Assembly: GCF_000150955.2 (NCBI RefSeq)
Contig: NC_011694.1
Location: forward strand, 265,814 to 329,813
Direction of reading: 5' to 3'
Origin: Phaeodactylum tricornutum CCAP 1055/1
Lineage: Eukaryota; Bacillariophyta; Bacillariophyceae; Surirellales; Neidiaceae
Length of the DNA stretch: 64,000 bases
Positions 54,646 through 64,000 of the stretch are shown piece by piece. The notes beneath the pieces were generated by a model. That model was not told the DNA's origin. It did not search any database and was given only the letters and a program-made list of their open reading frames with translations. The first letter of the stretch is position 1; each line of letters starts with the position of its first letter. Made by a program: the position numbers and the translations under genes.

Positions 54646-54673
54646 GTAGTAGGGTCGAGGGGTTCCCTACTAC
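54646..54673. other. 9-bp stem-loop
   Basis: GTAGTAGGG, a 10-base loop, then CCCTACTAC. Probably in the same 3' UTR or the spacer after it. Confidence 0.45.
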
Positions 54674-55017
54674 TAGCTAGGCTAGGCAACGGTTTGGCGG
54701 AACTCCCCAGTCTTCCGTGGCGGGACCCGACAAAACCGGGTTTCGCGACGACTACTACAAAATTCAGCGTTCCACTCTAGTTGAAATTGCGGATCTCACA
54801 GAGAACGTAAACAAGTAAATTGATCCATGTCTCTAGAATGCCGTACGGCTAGAGAGAGAAAATGTGTGTGTGTGTGTCAAAAGCCTGCGACCGACCCAAA
54901 TTCCTCCCGCGAGTATATGTTTGGTAGAAAGATTTCTTGGTTAGGGAGGGAAACGACTGTTGTTGTCTTGGTTGTTGTTATTGTGTTAGTGTGGAACATA
55001 CTGCCATTGTCATCGTG

Positions 55018-58000
55018 ATGAGTACCGACAAGGGCTTAGTACCTTTAACGGGTGAGGAGTGTGATCCCTTGCAAGTGGCTCTGGACGATGCACAGCAATG
55101 GATGAACGAGTTTGACGTTGACAGCGGTCCCGCGATTGACGGATTCGCCATTGACAGTGACGACGACGACGACGACGAAGTAGGCACGGTAGATATTCCT
55201 TTGGACGACGAGACGGATGCAGTCGTCAACCCGAGTCGACGGGAAAGCAATACCACCAAGAATAGTACTAGTACTGGTAGTACTAGTGGAAACGGAACCA
55301 GCGTTGGTGCGGGAACGAACGTCGGGACGGAACTTGATTCGACCTTACTGCATCCGTTGAGTGATGATTTCCTCCAATCCCGAGACTCGTCCTTGGGAAT
55401 GAATACGGAAAACGCGAGCAACAACAATACTACGATTGGGACGGAACGATTGGTCGGGGCCTCCCCTTCGCCGTCGTCGACCTTCTCGGATGGTTTGAAT
55501 CCCCACGGTACGGGAGATGCCAACAACATCCAAACGACGACACCCAATCACGCCAGTATGGGAAATATCCATCCGACGCATGCCGCTCAATCACTCCACA
55601 CCACTACGGGATACTCGGCATCGTCGTCTCCTCACTCTACCGCTGCTTCCATGGACGTTTGGAAATCACACACTACCCGCTTGGCGTCGAATTTTGTCCA
55701 TTTGGCAACGCGTGCAGCCAGTCAGGTAGCTCACGCGGCAACGTCTACCAATCAAGCGTCGTCGCAGGGATATTCCACGACGATGGGTACTGGTGGTGGA
55801 GTGTACGACGCTCCCTCGGCAATCCACACGGGGCCGTCGAAACAGCCCGTCCCGTCCGGGTACAGTCCCAGCGTCACGGGAACGTCTCCGAGAGTCCCGC
55901 CGTCCCACGCGGCCTCGACCAACGGGACAATCCCTGCCGGAGCTAACAACAACACTAGCATCAACAGCATGCCGTCTTCTCTGCCGGTCGTCGAACTCGA
56001 CAAGGAGCAAAAGGAATTGCTCGTACAAACCCACGTGGGTGATCTACTCCCGGGAGAAAAGATTATCATGTTTCTGTCCAATCTTTTACACGTCAGTGAT
56101 TCCTCCGGCTTTACCTACAGCCACCAAACGGAACCCTCCACCACTTGGTTCTGCGCCATGACCTATTATCGGTTGCTGTTGTTCGGGACGCATCCAATCT
56201 CGTTGCCCTCCAAACCAGCCGACTGGAACGGTAGCGCCTGGCCGCGGTACAGTTCCGGTTCGCACAAACCCGCCTTGTGGCAGATACCGTTATCCGCCAT
56301 TGACAAGGTGGATAAATCCGTCTTTAGTGCGACCGCATCCCATACCACCAACCCGACGACTCTCATGGGTCTCGCCCTGCTCGGCAAAGACGGACGAGTC
56401 CTGCGCTTTACGACTCCCAGTTACGCGGACACCCTGCGAGCGCACGAGGCCCTGCAAACGTACGCCTTTCCAGGCCGACGCAATTTGGGTTATCTCTTTG
56501 CCTTTGAAAGCAAACGGGAGGCGGTTTTGGCCAGTGTCACTACGGACGCAACGACCGGGACGCAGGCCGTCACGTTGCCACCGACCCGCAAACGCTTCGA
56601 CGCGGTTCCGGAATTTGAACGGCAGTTCCGGAAAGGGTCCGTCCCCTGGACGATCTGGCAGAATTTGAACGTATCCTACCAGACGTGCGGGAGTTATCCG
56701 GACGTTCTGGTGGGCCCAGCCGCCTTGGACGACTCCCAACCGGATGGCCAGAGTATTATTCGACAGTGCGCGGCGTTCCGATCGGAGCATCGTTTACCCG
56801 CATTGACGTGGAGTTCTGGTATCGACGGGGCCTCCTTGTGGCGGGCTTCGCAACCCAAAATTGGGTTGCAGGGCAATCGCAGTGCGGCGGACGAGCTGTT
56901 CCTCCAACACGTGTTGGAATCGGCGCGTTCCGCCAACGCCGTTTCGACCCAGTCACCGAAGCACTGGGACAATTTCACCCGTGTTACCCTGCAAGCGCTC
57001 ACGGGCAAGACGGATCTGCAGCCCTTCTTGCCGGATCCCAACGTGGGTCTCAAGATTCTGGATTTGCGACCCCGCAGTGCCGCCATGGCCAACCGCACCG
57101 GTGGATACGGATACGAGAACGTATCCAACTATGCCGGTACGACTTTGCAATTTTGTAACATTGGCAACATCCACGCCGTCCGGGATGCCTACCAAAAAGT
57201 GACGGCGCTCTGTACGAACAGCAACGTGGCGGATGTGCAGTGGAACGCTTTGGTGGAGGATACAAAATGGTTGAGTCACCTGCGTATTATTCTGTCGGCC
57301 AGCTGGGAAGCCGCGTACTGGATACACGTACACCGTTTGCCGGTATTGATGCACTGTTCGCACGGCTGGGATCGCACCAGTCAAGTGGCCGTTTTGACGC
57401 AATTGTTGCTGGATCCGTACTACCGGACTCGGGAAGGCTTTGCCTGTGTGGTGGAAAAAGATTTTATGAGTTTCGGTCACCCTTTCCATACGCGGTGTGC
57501 GCACGGTGAAGGCCGCGGCAACGAAGACACCAAAACGACCAGTTCCGATGAGGGGCAAATATCTCCCATTTTTCTGCAATTTCTCGATTGCGTGTACCAG
57601 ATCGTTTCGTTATATCCGGAATGTTTCGAATTCAACACGAAATATCTGTTGTTGCTGAGCGAGCACGTGTACAGTTGTCGGTTCGGTAGCTTCTTGTGCG
57701 ACACGGAGCGGGAACGAGAAATGGTGGCGGGCATTCGACAACGTACACATTCGGTGTGGGATTATTTGGATGGCCGGGATGATCTATTGTCGCCCTTGTA
57801 CGATTCGACGGTGGCCGACGGGGTTTTGCTCATGCCTCTACCGACCCTGCTGCGACACGTGTCGTTGTGGACCGATCGTCACTGCCTCCACGGACCGAAA
57901 TCGACCCAGCGGTGGTGGCCCACGGGGTTGTATAAACCCGTCAACCCCGAAGCGAATCAAGAATCGAGCGCATTGGAAACCAAAGAAGAAATGGCCCAGT

Positions 58001-58101
58001 GGATGTGGAATACGGGGGTAAACGCCAGTGTCGGGTCCACGTCCACAGCACCGGCGGCGGCGGCGACGGAACCGTCGTTGACGTCTGGTAGTATCGAATA
58101 A
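55018..58101 (+). CDS. myotubularin-family phosphoinositide 3-phosphatase
   Basis: An intronless gene of 1027 residues. A disordered N-terminal third is rich in Ser, Thr, Asn and Gly, with an Asp tract (DDDDDDE). A PH-GRAM domain begins near 340 (GDLLPGEKIIMFLSNLLHVS). The phosphatase domain includes WRASQPKIGLQGNRSAADEL, LQIxDLRP-like VGLKILDLRPRSAAMANR and the active site HCSHGWDRTSQ (CX5R, Cys about 780, Arg about 786). After it come LLLDPYYRTREGFACVVEKD and FGHPFHTRC. All catalytic residues are present, so it should be an active enzyme removing the 3-phosphate from PI3P and PI(3,5)P2 on endosomal membranes, not a dead pseudophosphatase. No FYVE domain follows. The start ATG at 55018 gives MSTDKG; a longer Cys-rich leader upstream is rejected. 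Confidence 0.93.
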   Translation: MSTDKGLVPLTGEECDPLQVALDDAQQWMNEFDVDSGPAIDGFAIDSDDDDDDEVGTVDIPLDDETDAVVNPSRRESNTTKNSTSTGSTSGNGTSVGAGTNVGTELDSTLLHPLSDDFLQSRDSSLGMNTENASNNNTTIGTERLVGASPSPSSTFSDGLNPHGTGDANNIQTTTPNHASMGNIHPTHAAQSLHTTTGYSASSSPHSTAASMDVWKSHTTRLASNFVHLATRAASQVAHAATSTNQASSQGYSTTMGTGGGVYDAPSAIHTGPSKQPVPSGYSPSVTGTSPRVPPSHAASTNGTIPAGANNNTSINSMPSSLPVVELDKEQKELLVQTHVGDLLPGEKIIMFLSNLLHVSDSSGFTYSHQTEPSTTWFCAMTYYRLLLFGTHPISLPSKPADWNGSAWPRYSSGSHKPALWQIPLSAIDKVDKSVFSATASHTTNPTTLMGLALLGKDGRVLRFTTPSYADTLRAHEALQTYAFPGRRNLGYLFAFESKREAVLASVTTDATTGTQAVTLPPTRKRFDAVPEFERQFRKGSVPWTIWQNLNVSYQTCGSYPDVLVGPAALDDSQPDGQSIIRQCAAFRSEHRLPALTWSSGIDGASLWRASQPKIGLQGNRSAADELFLQHVLESARSANAVSTQSPKHWDNFTRVTLQALTGKTDLQPFLPDPNVGLKILDLRPRSAAMANRTGGYGYENVSNYAGTTLQFCNIGNIHAVRDAYQKVTALCTNSNVADVQWNALVEDTKWLSHLRIILSASWEAAYWIHVHRLPVLMHCSHGWDRTSQVAVLTQLLLDPYYRTREGFACVVEKDFMSFGHPFHTRCAHGEGRGNEDTKTTSSDEGQISPIFLQFLDCVYQIVSLYPECFEFNTKYLLLLSEHVYSCRFGSFLCDTEREREMVAGIRQRTHSVWDYLDGRDDLLSPLYDSTVADGVLLMPLPTLLRHVSLWTDRHCLHGPKSTQRWWPTGLYKPVNPEANQESSALETKEEMAQWMWNTGVNASVGSTSTAPAAAATEPSLTSGSIE

Positions 58102-58355
58102 CTGTAAGGTACGACGACGAACGCGGTAATCTATATAGGTGCCGAAACGCACTGGTTCAGACCTAATCGATGAGGCGTTCGTAATCCACTATCAATATAA
58201 CACACAAAAAGAGGGGCGGTGTCGAGGCGAACGAGTTTTGTAGTCTTATAGATTGGCACACGGGTCGTGTACCTGTGTAGGTAGAAAAAGTGTGGATGGC
58301 AGCGCGAGTGGCTACAACGCACCGCCACCAGGTCTTGGTAGTATACTGCACTGCA

Positions 58356-60346
58356 CTAGGATGTACTGGGAACGAGGCCGGACCGGGAAGGCACGGGGCC
58401 GGCCAGATCGACACGATTGTCCTCGAGTCGGGATTGTCGCCGCGCTTGAGATCCGAGTGGCGGTACTTCGATTTGTAGAGTCCCGTTGCGTACCAGATCA
58501 CTGCGGAGCAGTGCGAGGACGGCATTCTCGTGCGAGACGGCCGAAATACCCGTCAGTGTATTCCGAGAGATATTGGAATCGACGATGCGGGCCAATCCCT
58601 GTTCGAGGTACACTCCCGAGTGTCCGCGGGCAATACCCCGGCGGGATTGTTGGTTGCCGACGCCGTTGGTGACCACGTCCGTGTGACTGACCAGGGCTTG
58701 ACTGCCGGTGCCGCCCACGTAAAGGCCCGTCGCGGCGCAGTCGTGGATGGCGCATCCGCGGATGGTGACGCTGCCGCCGTCGATATTGACGACACCGCGG
58801 CCGGAACGGGAGGTGATTTTGCAATGTTCCAGGAGCGCCGTGGGGCGGGGATGGACCCGGACGGGTTGATCGTCCGTGAGGGGTGGTTGGATCTGTATGG
58901 CGGCGTTGCCGTTCCAAATATCGAGTCCGTAGGAATTGTGGCAAATGTCTAGACCCTTGGCCACCAGCACGCCCTGTTTGACCCAAATGGCGGGTTGGTT
59001 GTGTCGTCGGGAGCGGAGGACCAATGTGGCGCGGGTGGAGGCTCCGGTAGCGGACGTGCCGTCCGTTGATTCGGACCGGAAGCTCGTTTCGGACGGATCC
59101 GACTCGTCCGGTTCGGCATTGCCGGTGGCGTCGGCGTCGGCAGCGTCCGCGGCTCCACGAGAACACCCCCGCAACAAGCGACGACGATGGATTCGTCGGG
59201 GTGAGGTTTCCGGGGCCGTTTCGGCGATTCGTTCCAGGGGTGCCGCTGCCGCTGGTGTAGCACAATAGACGTTGGCGGGCAAATCCATGGTTTCCAGGTG
59301 TAGTTGTACTCCGGGTAAGGCTTGTACAGTGACGGGTTGGTGAAGTACGTGTCGGCCGGGACGCAACCAAACGCGCAAGGAACGGTTCTGTGTGGGATGG
59401 GGTGGAACAACCCCCCGGCGGCTTGGAAGGACGGTAGGTGCGTTGGCGATCTGGAGAGCTTGGTGGACGGTTCGGAAATCGACGGGTACACAAGGATTCA
59501 TGCGGTAGTAAGTCTTCCAACAGGCCGGTTCGGCGTCTCCTGGTTTCCACTGCGTTAGGTCGTCCGAGACGTGGCGGGGAAAGAGAAGGACGGTAAGATA
59601 CACACGGACTGTGACAGTAAAGCATGCATGTATACTTGCATAACAAGCCTACACAAACAAGCAGACACCGACCGACCGACCAACCAACCAAATCAACGCA
59701 CAACACGGATTCAAATCCGGCTAGTCTATACGGATGGCCGTTGCGGTGACGTGCGATAGACATACATACATACACACATACACAAACACATAGACATGTA
59801 CGTGTATTCTTTGGTACGGTTCCGTACCTTGTAGAGTTCTTCGCAAAGGACACGCCAGGTTCCGTCCCGTTCCAAGAGCGTCTTCCAAAAGCGATTGGTC
59901 TTTTGGAGCACGGCGATTTGTTGAGGTCCGGCAAAGGCCAGAACTCGCGGTAGGACATCATCGGGACAGGACGTTTGCAAAAACGTCAAAACGTTCGGAT
60001 CGGGGCTTTGACTTTGTCGATTCGTGTAGAGACTCCGGCAGTGGTAAGGAAGTAGTACCGTGGGGGTACCTTCCGTGGCGTGTGCGGTGAGTGTTGTCGT
60101 CGTGGTAGTGCCCGAAAGTCCCCGCCCGGACTTTCTGGGCAACGCTGCCTGTCCACTGGTCCGTCCCACACGGGTCCCCGACTTTCGTCCCGTCCCACGA
60201 CGTCCGTGGGTGTGTGACGACGACGATGGTGGTGGAGTCACCGTGGACGTCTTGGGACGGGATGACTGTGCCACAGCGACGGAACGTCCCCGGTACGCCG
60301 CAGGATGCCACGGTGGAGACGGAGTCGTCGTGGAGGACGACGACAT
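58356..60346 (-). CDS. F-box plus right-handed beta-helix protein (FBXO11-like layout)
   Basis: Two exons (60346-59828 and 59549-58356), intron 278 bases (GTACGG...CGCAG, phase 0), giving 570 residues. Exon 1 begins with a Ser/Thr-rich, disordered region and ends in an F-box: SCPDDVLPRVLAFAGPQQIA, then VLQKTNRFWKTLLERDGTWR and LCEELYK. Exon 2 continues WKPGDAEPACWKTYYRM. It then forms a pectate-lyase-type parallel beta-helix, with repeating strand-turn units such as ALLEHCKITSRSGRGVVNID, VTIRGCAIHDCAATGLYVGG and ARIVDSNISRNTLTGISAVS. An acidic/Ala-rich insert sits in the middle. Animal FBXO11 uses this domain order as the substrate receptor of an SCF ubiquitin ligase. The role here is by analogy; partners are unknown. 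Confidence 0.8.
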
Positions 60347-60591
60347 GCTCCTTTTGGCACTCGAAGAATTCGCCCTTTCGCTCGTTTACGTTCCTCGGAC
60401 GCGGGTAGTCTACCAATCCCCGGCCGTACGAGTACGACGAGCAGTGTTTATACCGGCGATCGAAGTAATTCTCGTTCCTCCAAGGGCTTGTCAGGGACAA
60501 CCAAGCGCCAGCGCACCGTTGTGTTGCGCGGTGAAAATGGAACGGGACGAGTGCAAGTCTACCGGTGCGACGCGAAACGACACTGTCTTTA

Positions 60592-60635
<44 letters not shown>

Positions 60636-61612
60636 TGGGATGAGAAAATCGATTGATCACGACACCGAACCCACAAAGCGAGAAAACACTTTTTTGGCGG
60701 AGTGGAACGAAATCGATCACCGGGGGTTTCGGGGCGGACGAAAGGTTTCGCGAGTCTTCGAAGTGCTTGGTGTCACGGAAACAGTATCGTCTCACACCCG
60801 TGTAGAAAAACAGGAAACCGCCAAAACCCCAAGCGTCACAAAATTGTCTGTCGCACGAGCCCCGTTTGCTAGCTATAGCTCTCTACGGCAACAGGTAGTA
60901 GCCGTCACAGGAAATCAGTCGATGATATCCGGACGGGGAAACCAAATCCGGCTACGGGAGAACGATCGAACTCCGCGCCGGGCGCACGTGTCGTATCCCC
61001 CGCGAATTTCCCAGGCACATAGACCAACGGATCCCGGAGGGACCCGGGAAAGGGCTCGCTCTAGGTACGATTTCGGGTGCACGCCCGCGTGCGCGAGAGG
61101 TCACGTCACGGGAGTCCGGATCGCACACATTCAGGTCACGGGTTCCAATGTCTCTTGGGTAGTGGACCACAGGGGCAACTCCAGCGGTTTCAGTTGTACC
61201 GTTGGCAAACGAGCGAGAGAGAGGTCGCGCGGAGATACCTTTCGTGGCTCGTAGGACTACCCGAGAGCAAGGCTAGCTAGGGGTTGGATATTCCACTACT
61301 AGCTAGCTAGCTAACCGCTGACCCATCCAGTAGCGTCTAGTATGCCAAGGGTAAGTAACTAGGTAACTGTAACTCTAAGCAAACTAACGAACTGGTAAGC
61401 AAACCAAAATATTGGCATTTTGTGGTAGCTCCGTATTTACAATGTACATACAACCTACAATGTACAATCAATCTACAATCGAATTCTGCTTATGGTTAGA
61501 GGACCACACCCGAACTCGTTCGACACCGACCGGTGCCGTCCCCCTTCATCGCATTCCCGGCTCCACCGGTCTCGCGCGAATGCCACCACGGGCGGAACGG
61601 AGAACCATCCCG
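60347..61612. other. intergenic with microsatellite
   Basis: 1.27 kb between the starts/ends of two minus-strand genes. It contains a pure CA run and a GCTAGCTAGCTAG palindromic tract near 61300. A 229-codon frame at 60565-61254 is open but starts inside the CA repeat and shows no protein-like pattern. Confidence 0.5.
60595..60633. repeat. (CA)n microsatellite, about 19 units
   Basis: Uninterrupted CA dinucleotide run upstream of the F-box gene; likely polymorphic. Confidence 0.9.
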
Positions 61613-62320
61613 TCACCGCCGAAACCTCCGTACGGGAAACCGCGCACGAACGGCGGCGGGTGCGGTGTCGTCCTCGTCCGCCGCTTCCGGATTCTCCGCC
61701 GGTCGTTCCGCACCGGCGTGCGACACGGCCCGTCCCAGCGTCGTCCGATCGTTCAGGGCTTGCGTCACAAACGCACGCAACAGGGTCAATTCTTGTGTCC
61801 CAATCCCCGTTACGGTCAGGACCACATCATCCACATCGTCCCCCGCACGGTTGGCCAACAAATCCTGAAACTGGTGTCGGAGTTTGTCGACCCGGATCTG
61901 GTACAGATCTTCCACCAGTAGTCGGATACTGGGATCGTCCTCTTCCCCACTGTTGTTCCCCAGCAGTGTCGGTAATCGTCGGGACAGTTCGTAGTAATTC
62001 CGGGGCAGTTGGGTCGCGTCGGGCCACAACGGACCGTGCGTTTGTTCGTACCGAATGATCCGGGCCAAGCGTGTCGCGTTCCACCACGACGGTGGCGTGA
62101 CGCGACACAACGATCGGGCGCGCAAGGCCGACGCCCACCAATACGGGACGCGAGTCGGGATGCCCGCACGGAACGGGCCCAACGTCGGTAACGATGACTG
62201 CCAACGGGGGAGTGTGGCGGTCGCCGACGACGTGGAATCGAACGACGGGACAATGTCAATCCACGCGTCGTCCGCGTCAAAGGCGGATTGAAACGACGCC
62301 AAGTCGTCCCGGACGGACAT
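61613..62320 (-). CDS. PSF2: GINS complex subunit PSF2
   Basis: An intronless gene of 235 residues. The core follows PSF2/GINS2. It has the B-domain-like strand GPFRAGIPTRVPYWWASALR, CRVTPPSWW (in the family CRIIPPEW), and a helix ending in a Tyr-rich LPRNYYELSRRL. RLLVEDLYQIRVDKLRHQFQ corresponds to the conserved LVKDIWDTRIAKLR. A C-terminal extension is acidic then Arg-rich (ARFPVRRFRR). PSF2 is one of four GINS subunits that join Cdc45 and MCM2-7 in the CMG replicative helicase in the nucleus. It lies divergent to the zinc-ribbon gene. Confidence 0.85.
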   Translation of the reverse strand: MSVRDDLASFQSAFDADDAWIDIVPSFDSTSSATATLPRWQSSLPTLGPFRAGIPTRVPYWWASALRARSLCRVTPPSWWNATRLARIIRYEQTHGPLWPDATQLPRNYYELSRRLPTLLGNNSGEEDDPSIRLLVEDLYQIRVDKLRHQFQDLLANRAGDDVDDVVLTVTGIGTQELTLLRAFVTQALNDRTTLGRAVSHAGAERPAENPEAADEDDTAPAAVRARFPVRRFRR

Positions 62321-62860
62321 GAGTGGGGAAATCGGAAATTACCGACCAAACAAATGTTGTAGTGTGAGTGTGACGGTGGGAAAGTTGTGGGATGGGACCA
62401 AGGTGAAACGAGGCGATCCAATTACCAAAAATCGATGGATGGTTCCAACCCCCCACGACCCCCTCGGTTGCCAGTGTCATTGTCGGGGTTTGGTGCCTCC
62501 AAGGGTCGACGACAGATGACAGACACAAAGTAGGGTAGTAGTCCCAAAGTGCATGGCATAAATAACGTCGGCTGTACTTCGACGAACGCCTCACTGTGGT
62601 ACCAGCGACACCTACCCTAGAAAGAGAGAGGTGGTTGACACACACGTTTTTCGTTCCACGAGTCTTTTCTTCGCGGACTCTCACTGTCACTGTCCAGTCA
62701 ACGAGTGGGAAATTCGTTGTCGCACCATCAACCAAGCAGACTCGCAGTACCCGTCCACCAGCGCTTTCCCCCCCCCCGATTCCATTCCCATTTTCACATT
62801 CCGTATGGGTTCCACCGTAATCAGTTTGGAATTACACTGTCTGTAATCTGAGACAATACA
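62321..62860. other. divergent promoter region, PSF2 / zinc-ribbon gene
   Basis: A 540-base region between divergent starts. TCACTGTCACTGTCC near 62683 is a loose relative of the recurring 9-mer. Nothing else seen. Confidence 0.5.
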
Positions 62861-63685
62861 ATGCGAGTGAATCCATCGGTAGTCGTAGGATGGACGACGA
62901 TGTGGATTAGTGTGTGCGGGTTCTTGGATCGACCACGGCCGTTGCACGCGTGGGCCCCGGTGACGGGTCGTTCCCGCCTTGCGATCCGTCCACCCGTTCC
63001 GTACTCCTGTTCCACACCGTACCGACGTGTTTATCACACGGAACGACGCGGCTACGACGGTATCCTTACCCGACGATCCATGTACAATCTCCCACCACCA
63101 TCCGGCAACAACAATAATAACAACAACCAAAAAGGAGACGATCTACAAGCAATCTTGGTCAGTGTATTGACCGTCGGAGGCGTGGTAGCCTTCTTCGCGT
63201 CGCCTTTGGGTGCCATCTTTTTCGCCGTCTTCAATTCTCTCGTGCTATTGGCCATTTTGTTGCCCGTCCTGGGCATTGTCGGTTTCAATTTGTGGCAGTA
63301 CTGGAATACGATGGAAGCGCCTTGTCCGAATTGTGGAGCCCCGGCACGGGTACTCAAAAACACGGGCGTCGCGCCGAATCCGTCCCTGTGTTTGAATTGT
63401 GGCAGCCTCGTTGCCGCCAACGTGGCCAACGACGGAATCGATGCCGTTAGTAACAGTGTCAACCCAAACGACGGGATGGTGGACGCGACTTCGTTGTTCG
63501 ATACTTTGTTTGGTGGAACCGGGGGACTCCTGGACACGACCACTACCACTACCACGACAACGGAATCTACTGATCAACGAGCTAAAAAGTATCAGAGAGA
63601 ACAGACGGTCATTGACGTGGAAGTGGAAGAGGAGGACGAAGAACAAGAACGAAATTCCAAGTGGCGTCCCAAGCCCTTTCAGTAA
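62861..63685 (+). CDS. membrane protein with zinc ribbon, probably plastid-targeted
   Basis: An intronless gene of 274 residues. The N-terminus is hydrophobic then basic (VGWTTMWISVCGFLDRPRPL, then HAWAPVTGRSRLAIR), which resembles a diatom bipartite plastid signal with Trp at the +1 position. After an Asn run come two membrane helices (LVSVLTVGGVVAFFASPLGA and FAVFNSLVLLAILLPVLGIV). Next is a CxxC...CxxC zinc ribbon (APCPNCGAPARV and SLCLNCGSLV) and an acidic tail (VEVEEEDEEQE). Small plastid membrane proteins with such ribbons occur in land plants, but I cannot name the family. A metal-binding or assembly role is a guess. Confidence 0.65.
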   Translation: MRVNPSVVVGWTTMWISVCGFLDRPRPLHAWAPVTGRSRLAIRPPVPYSCSTPYRRVYHTERRGYDGILTRRSMYNLPPPSGNNNNNNNQKGDDLQAILVSVLTVGGVVAFFASPLGAIFFAVFNSLVLLAILLPVLGIVGFNLWQYWNTMEAPCPNCGAPARVLKNTGVAPNPSLCLNCGSLVAANVANDGIDAVSNSVNPNDGMVDATSLFDTLFGGTGGLLDTTTTTTTTTESTDQRAKKYQREQTVIDVEVEEEDEEQERNSKWRPKPFQ

Positions 63686-64000
63686 AAGTGCGCTATTATA
63701 ATATACAGTATGTCTGCACCGTTTCTTCTTGATAGGCCAATGCTATGCTATGCTAGCACAACAATACGGATACAAATCGACCAAGGGAGTCTAGCTAAAG
63801 GGCCTCGGTACTGTCTTGACTGTTGCGTACCAGTGAACACTACTAGCTCGGACCGAAAATCTCTCGCCTTTTTGGAGTCCGTAGAGACCGGGTGGGACGG
63901 TCGACATGCAGACTATCCCGGCGTGCACACTCACAGTCAGTAACGGTTCATTGCGTAGGGGTCGACGATGGCCCAAGCTTTGCTGTGACGCCTCTCTAGA
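63686..64000. other. 3' flank at window end
   Basis: Short frames only. One TCACAGTCA at 63931-63939 may belong to a gene beyond the window. Confidence 0.5.
63931..63939 (-). promoter_or_regulatory. TGACTGTGA motif copy
   Basis: Exact 9-mer on the minus strand near the window edge. Confidence 0.3.

Larger units (their letters stand above)
54451..55017. other. intergenic with two perfect stem-loops
   Basis: Between SulP and myotubularin on the same strand. It holds stem-loops at 54566-54584 and 54646-54673, then a (TG)n run near 54862. Confidence 0.5.

Noticed and set aside
58498-59961. 487-codon minus-strand frame over the F-box gene
   Set aside because: Out-of-frame reading of a GC-rich coding exon; no protein-like pattern, Arg/Pro/Ser bias.
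60565-61254. 229-codon plus-strand frame
   Set aside because: Begins inside the CA microsatellite and has no recognisable pattern.

Overview
The window is nuclear DNA of a photosynthetic stramenopile. A diatom, most likely a pennate close to Phaeodactylum tricornutum, fits best. The evidence is: compact genes about 0.3-1 kb apart on both strands; few, mostly short GT-AG introns; and signal peptides followed by the diatom ASAFAP-type plastid cleavage motif (ASAFSP in ClpP, ASAAAFVP in FNR, AVQAFVP in GluRS, ALAFGP in NDH2). No rRNA, convincing tRNA, CRISPR array, LTR retroelement or viral relic was seen. The species name is an inference; the group assignment is strong.

Layout. 0-8 kb: a short PSxxPS-repeat surface protein, a glutathione S-transferase, a membrane-anchored GDSL/SGNH hydrolase (two exons) and a VWA8-type AAA+/von Willebrand protein. 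9-16 kb: a thiol (cysteine/cysteamine) dioxygenase, a Golgi fucosyltransferase-like enzyme, and a long PPR protein whose reading frame is interrupted once. 16-19 kb is a 3.2-kb gene-poor stretch. 19-24 kb: a secreted Cys-cluster/Met-Gly-Lys repeat protein, a V-ATPase proteolipid with an enlarged loop, a succinate/fumarate-type mitochondrial carrier and a small membrane protein. 24-41 kb holds most of the plastid-related genes: type II NAD(P)H dehydrogenase, GluRS fused to an EMAPII-type tRNA-binding domain, ferredoxin-NADP reductase, ClpP and two convergent paralogous amino-acid permeases with long N-terminal presequences. DNAJC11 and cytochrome c heme lyase (mitochondrial) lie among them. 42-46 kb: a second carrier, an atypical SDR, a 560-bp foldback (MITE-like) element and a basic unknown protein. 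48-58 kb: a Golgi SGNH-like protein, a SulP-STAS-cNMP transporter and a myotubularin phosphatase. 58-64 kb: an F-box/beta-helix protein, GINS subunit PSF2 and a plastid-type zinc-ribbon membrane protein.

Neighbours are not operons. Functional links are by organelle: plastid redox (FNR, NDH2), translation (GluRS) and proteolysis (ClpP); mitochondrial carrier, HCCS, DNAJC11 and VWA8. Gene pairs are often divergent with a shared upstream region.

The two strongest unexplained signals are non-coding. One is the 9-mer TGACTGTGA/TCACAGTCA, found 11 times exactly (about 0.5 expected), always outside genes and three times in the HCCS/GluRS divergent promoter. The other is the long imperfect inverted repeat at 44525-45085.
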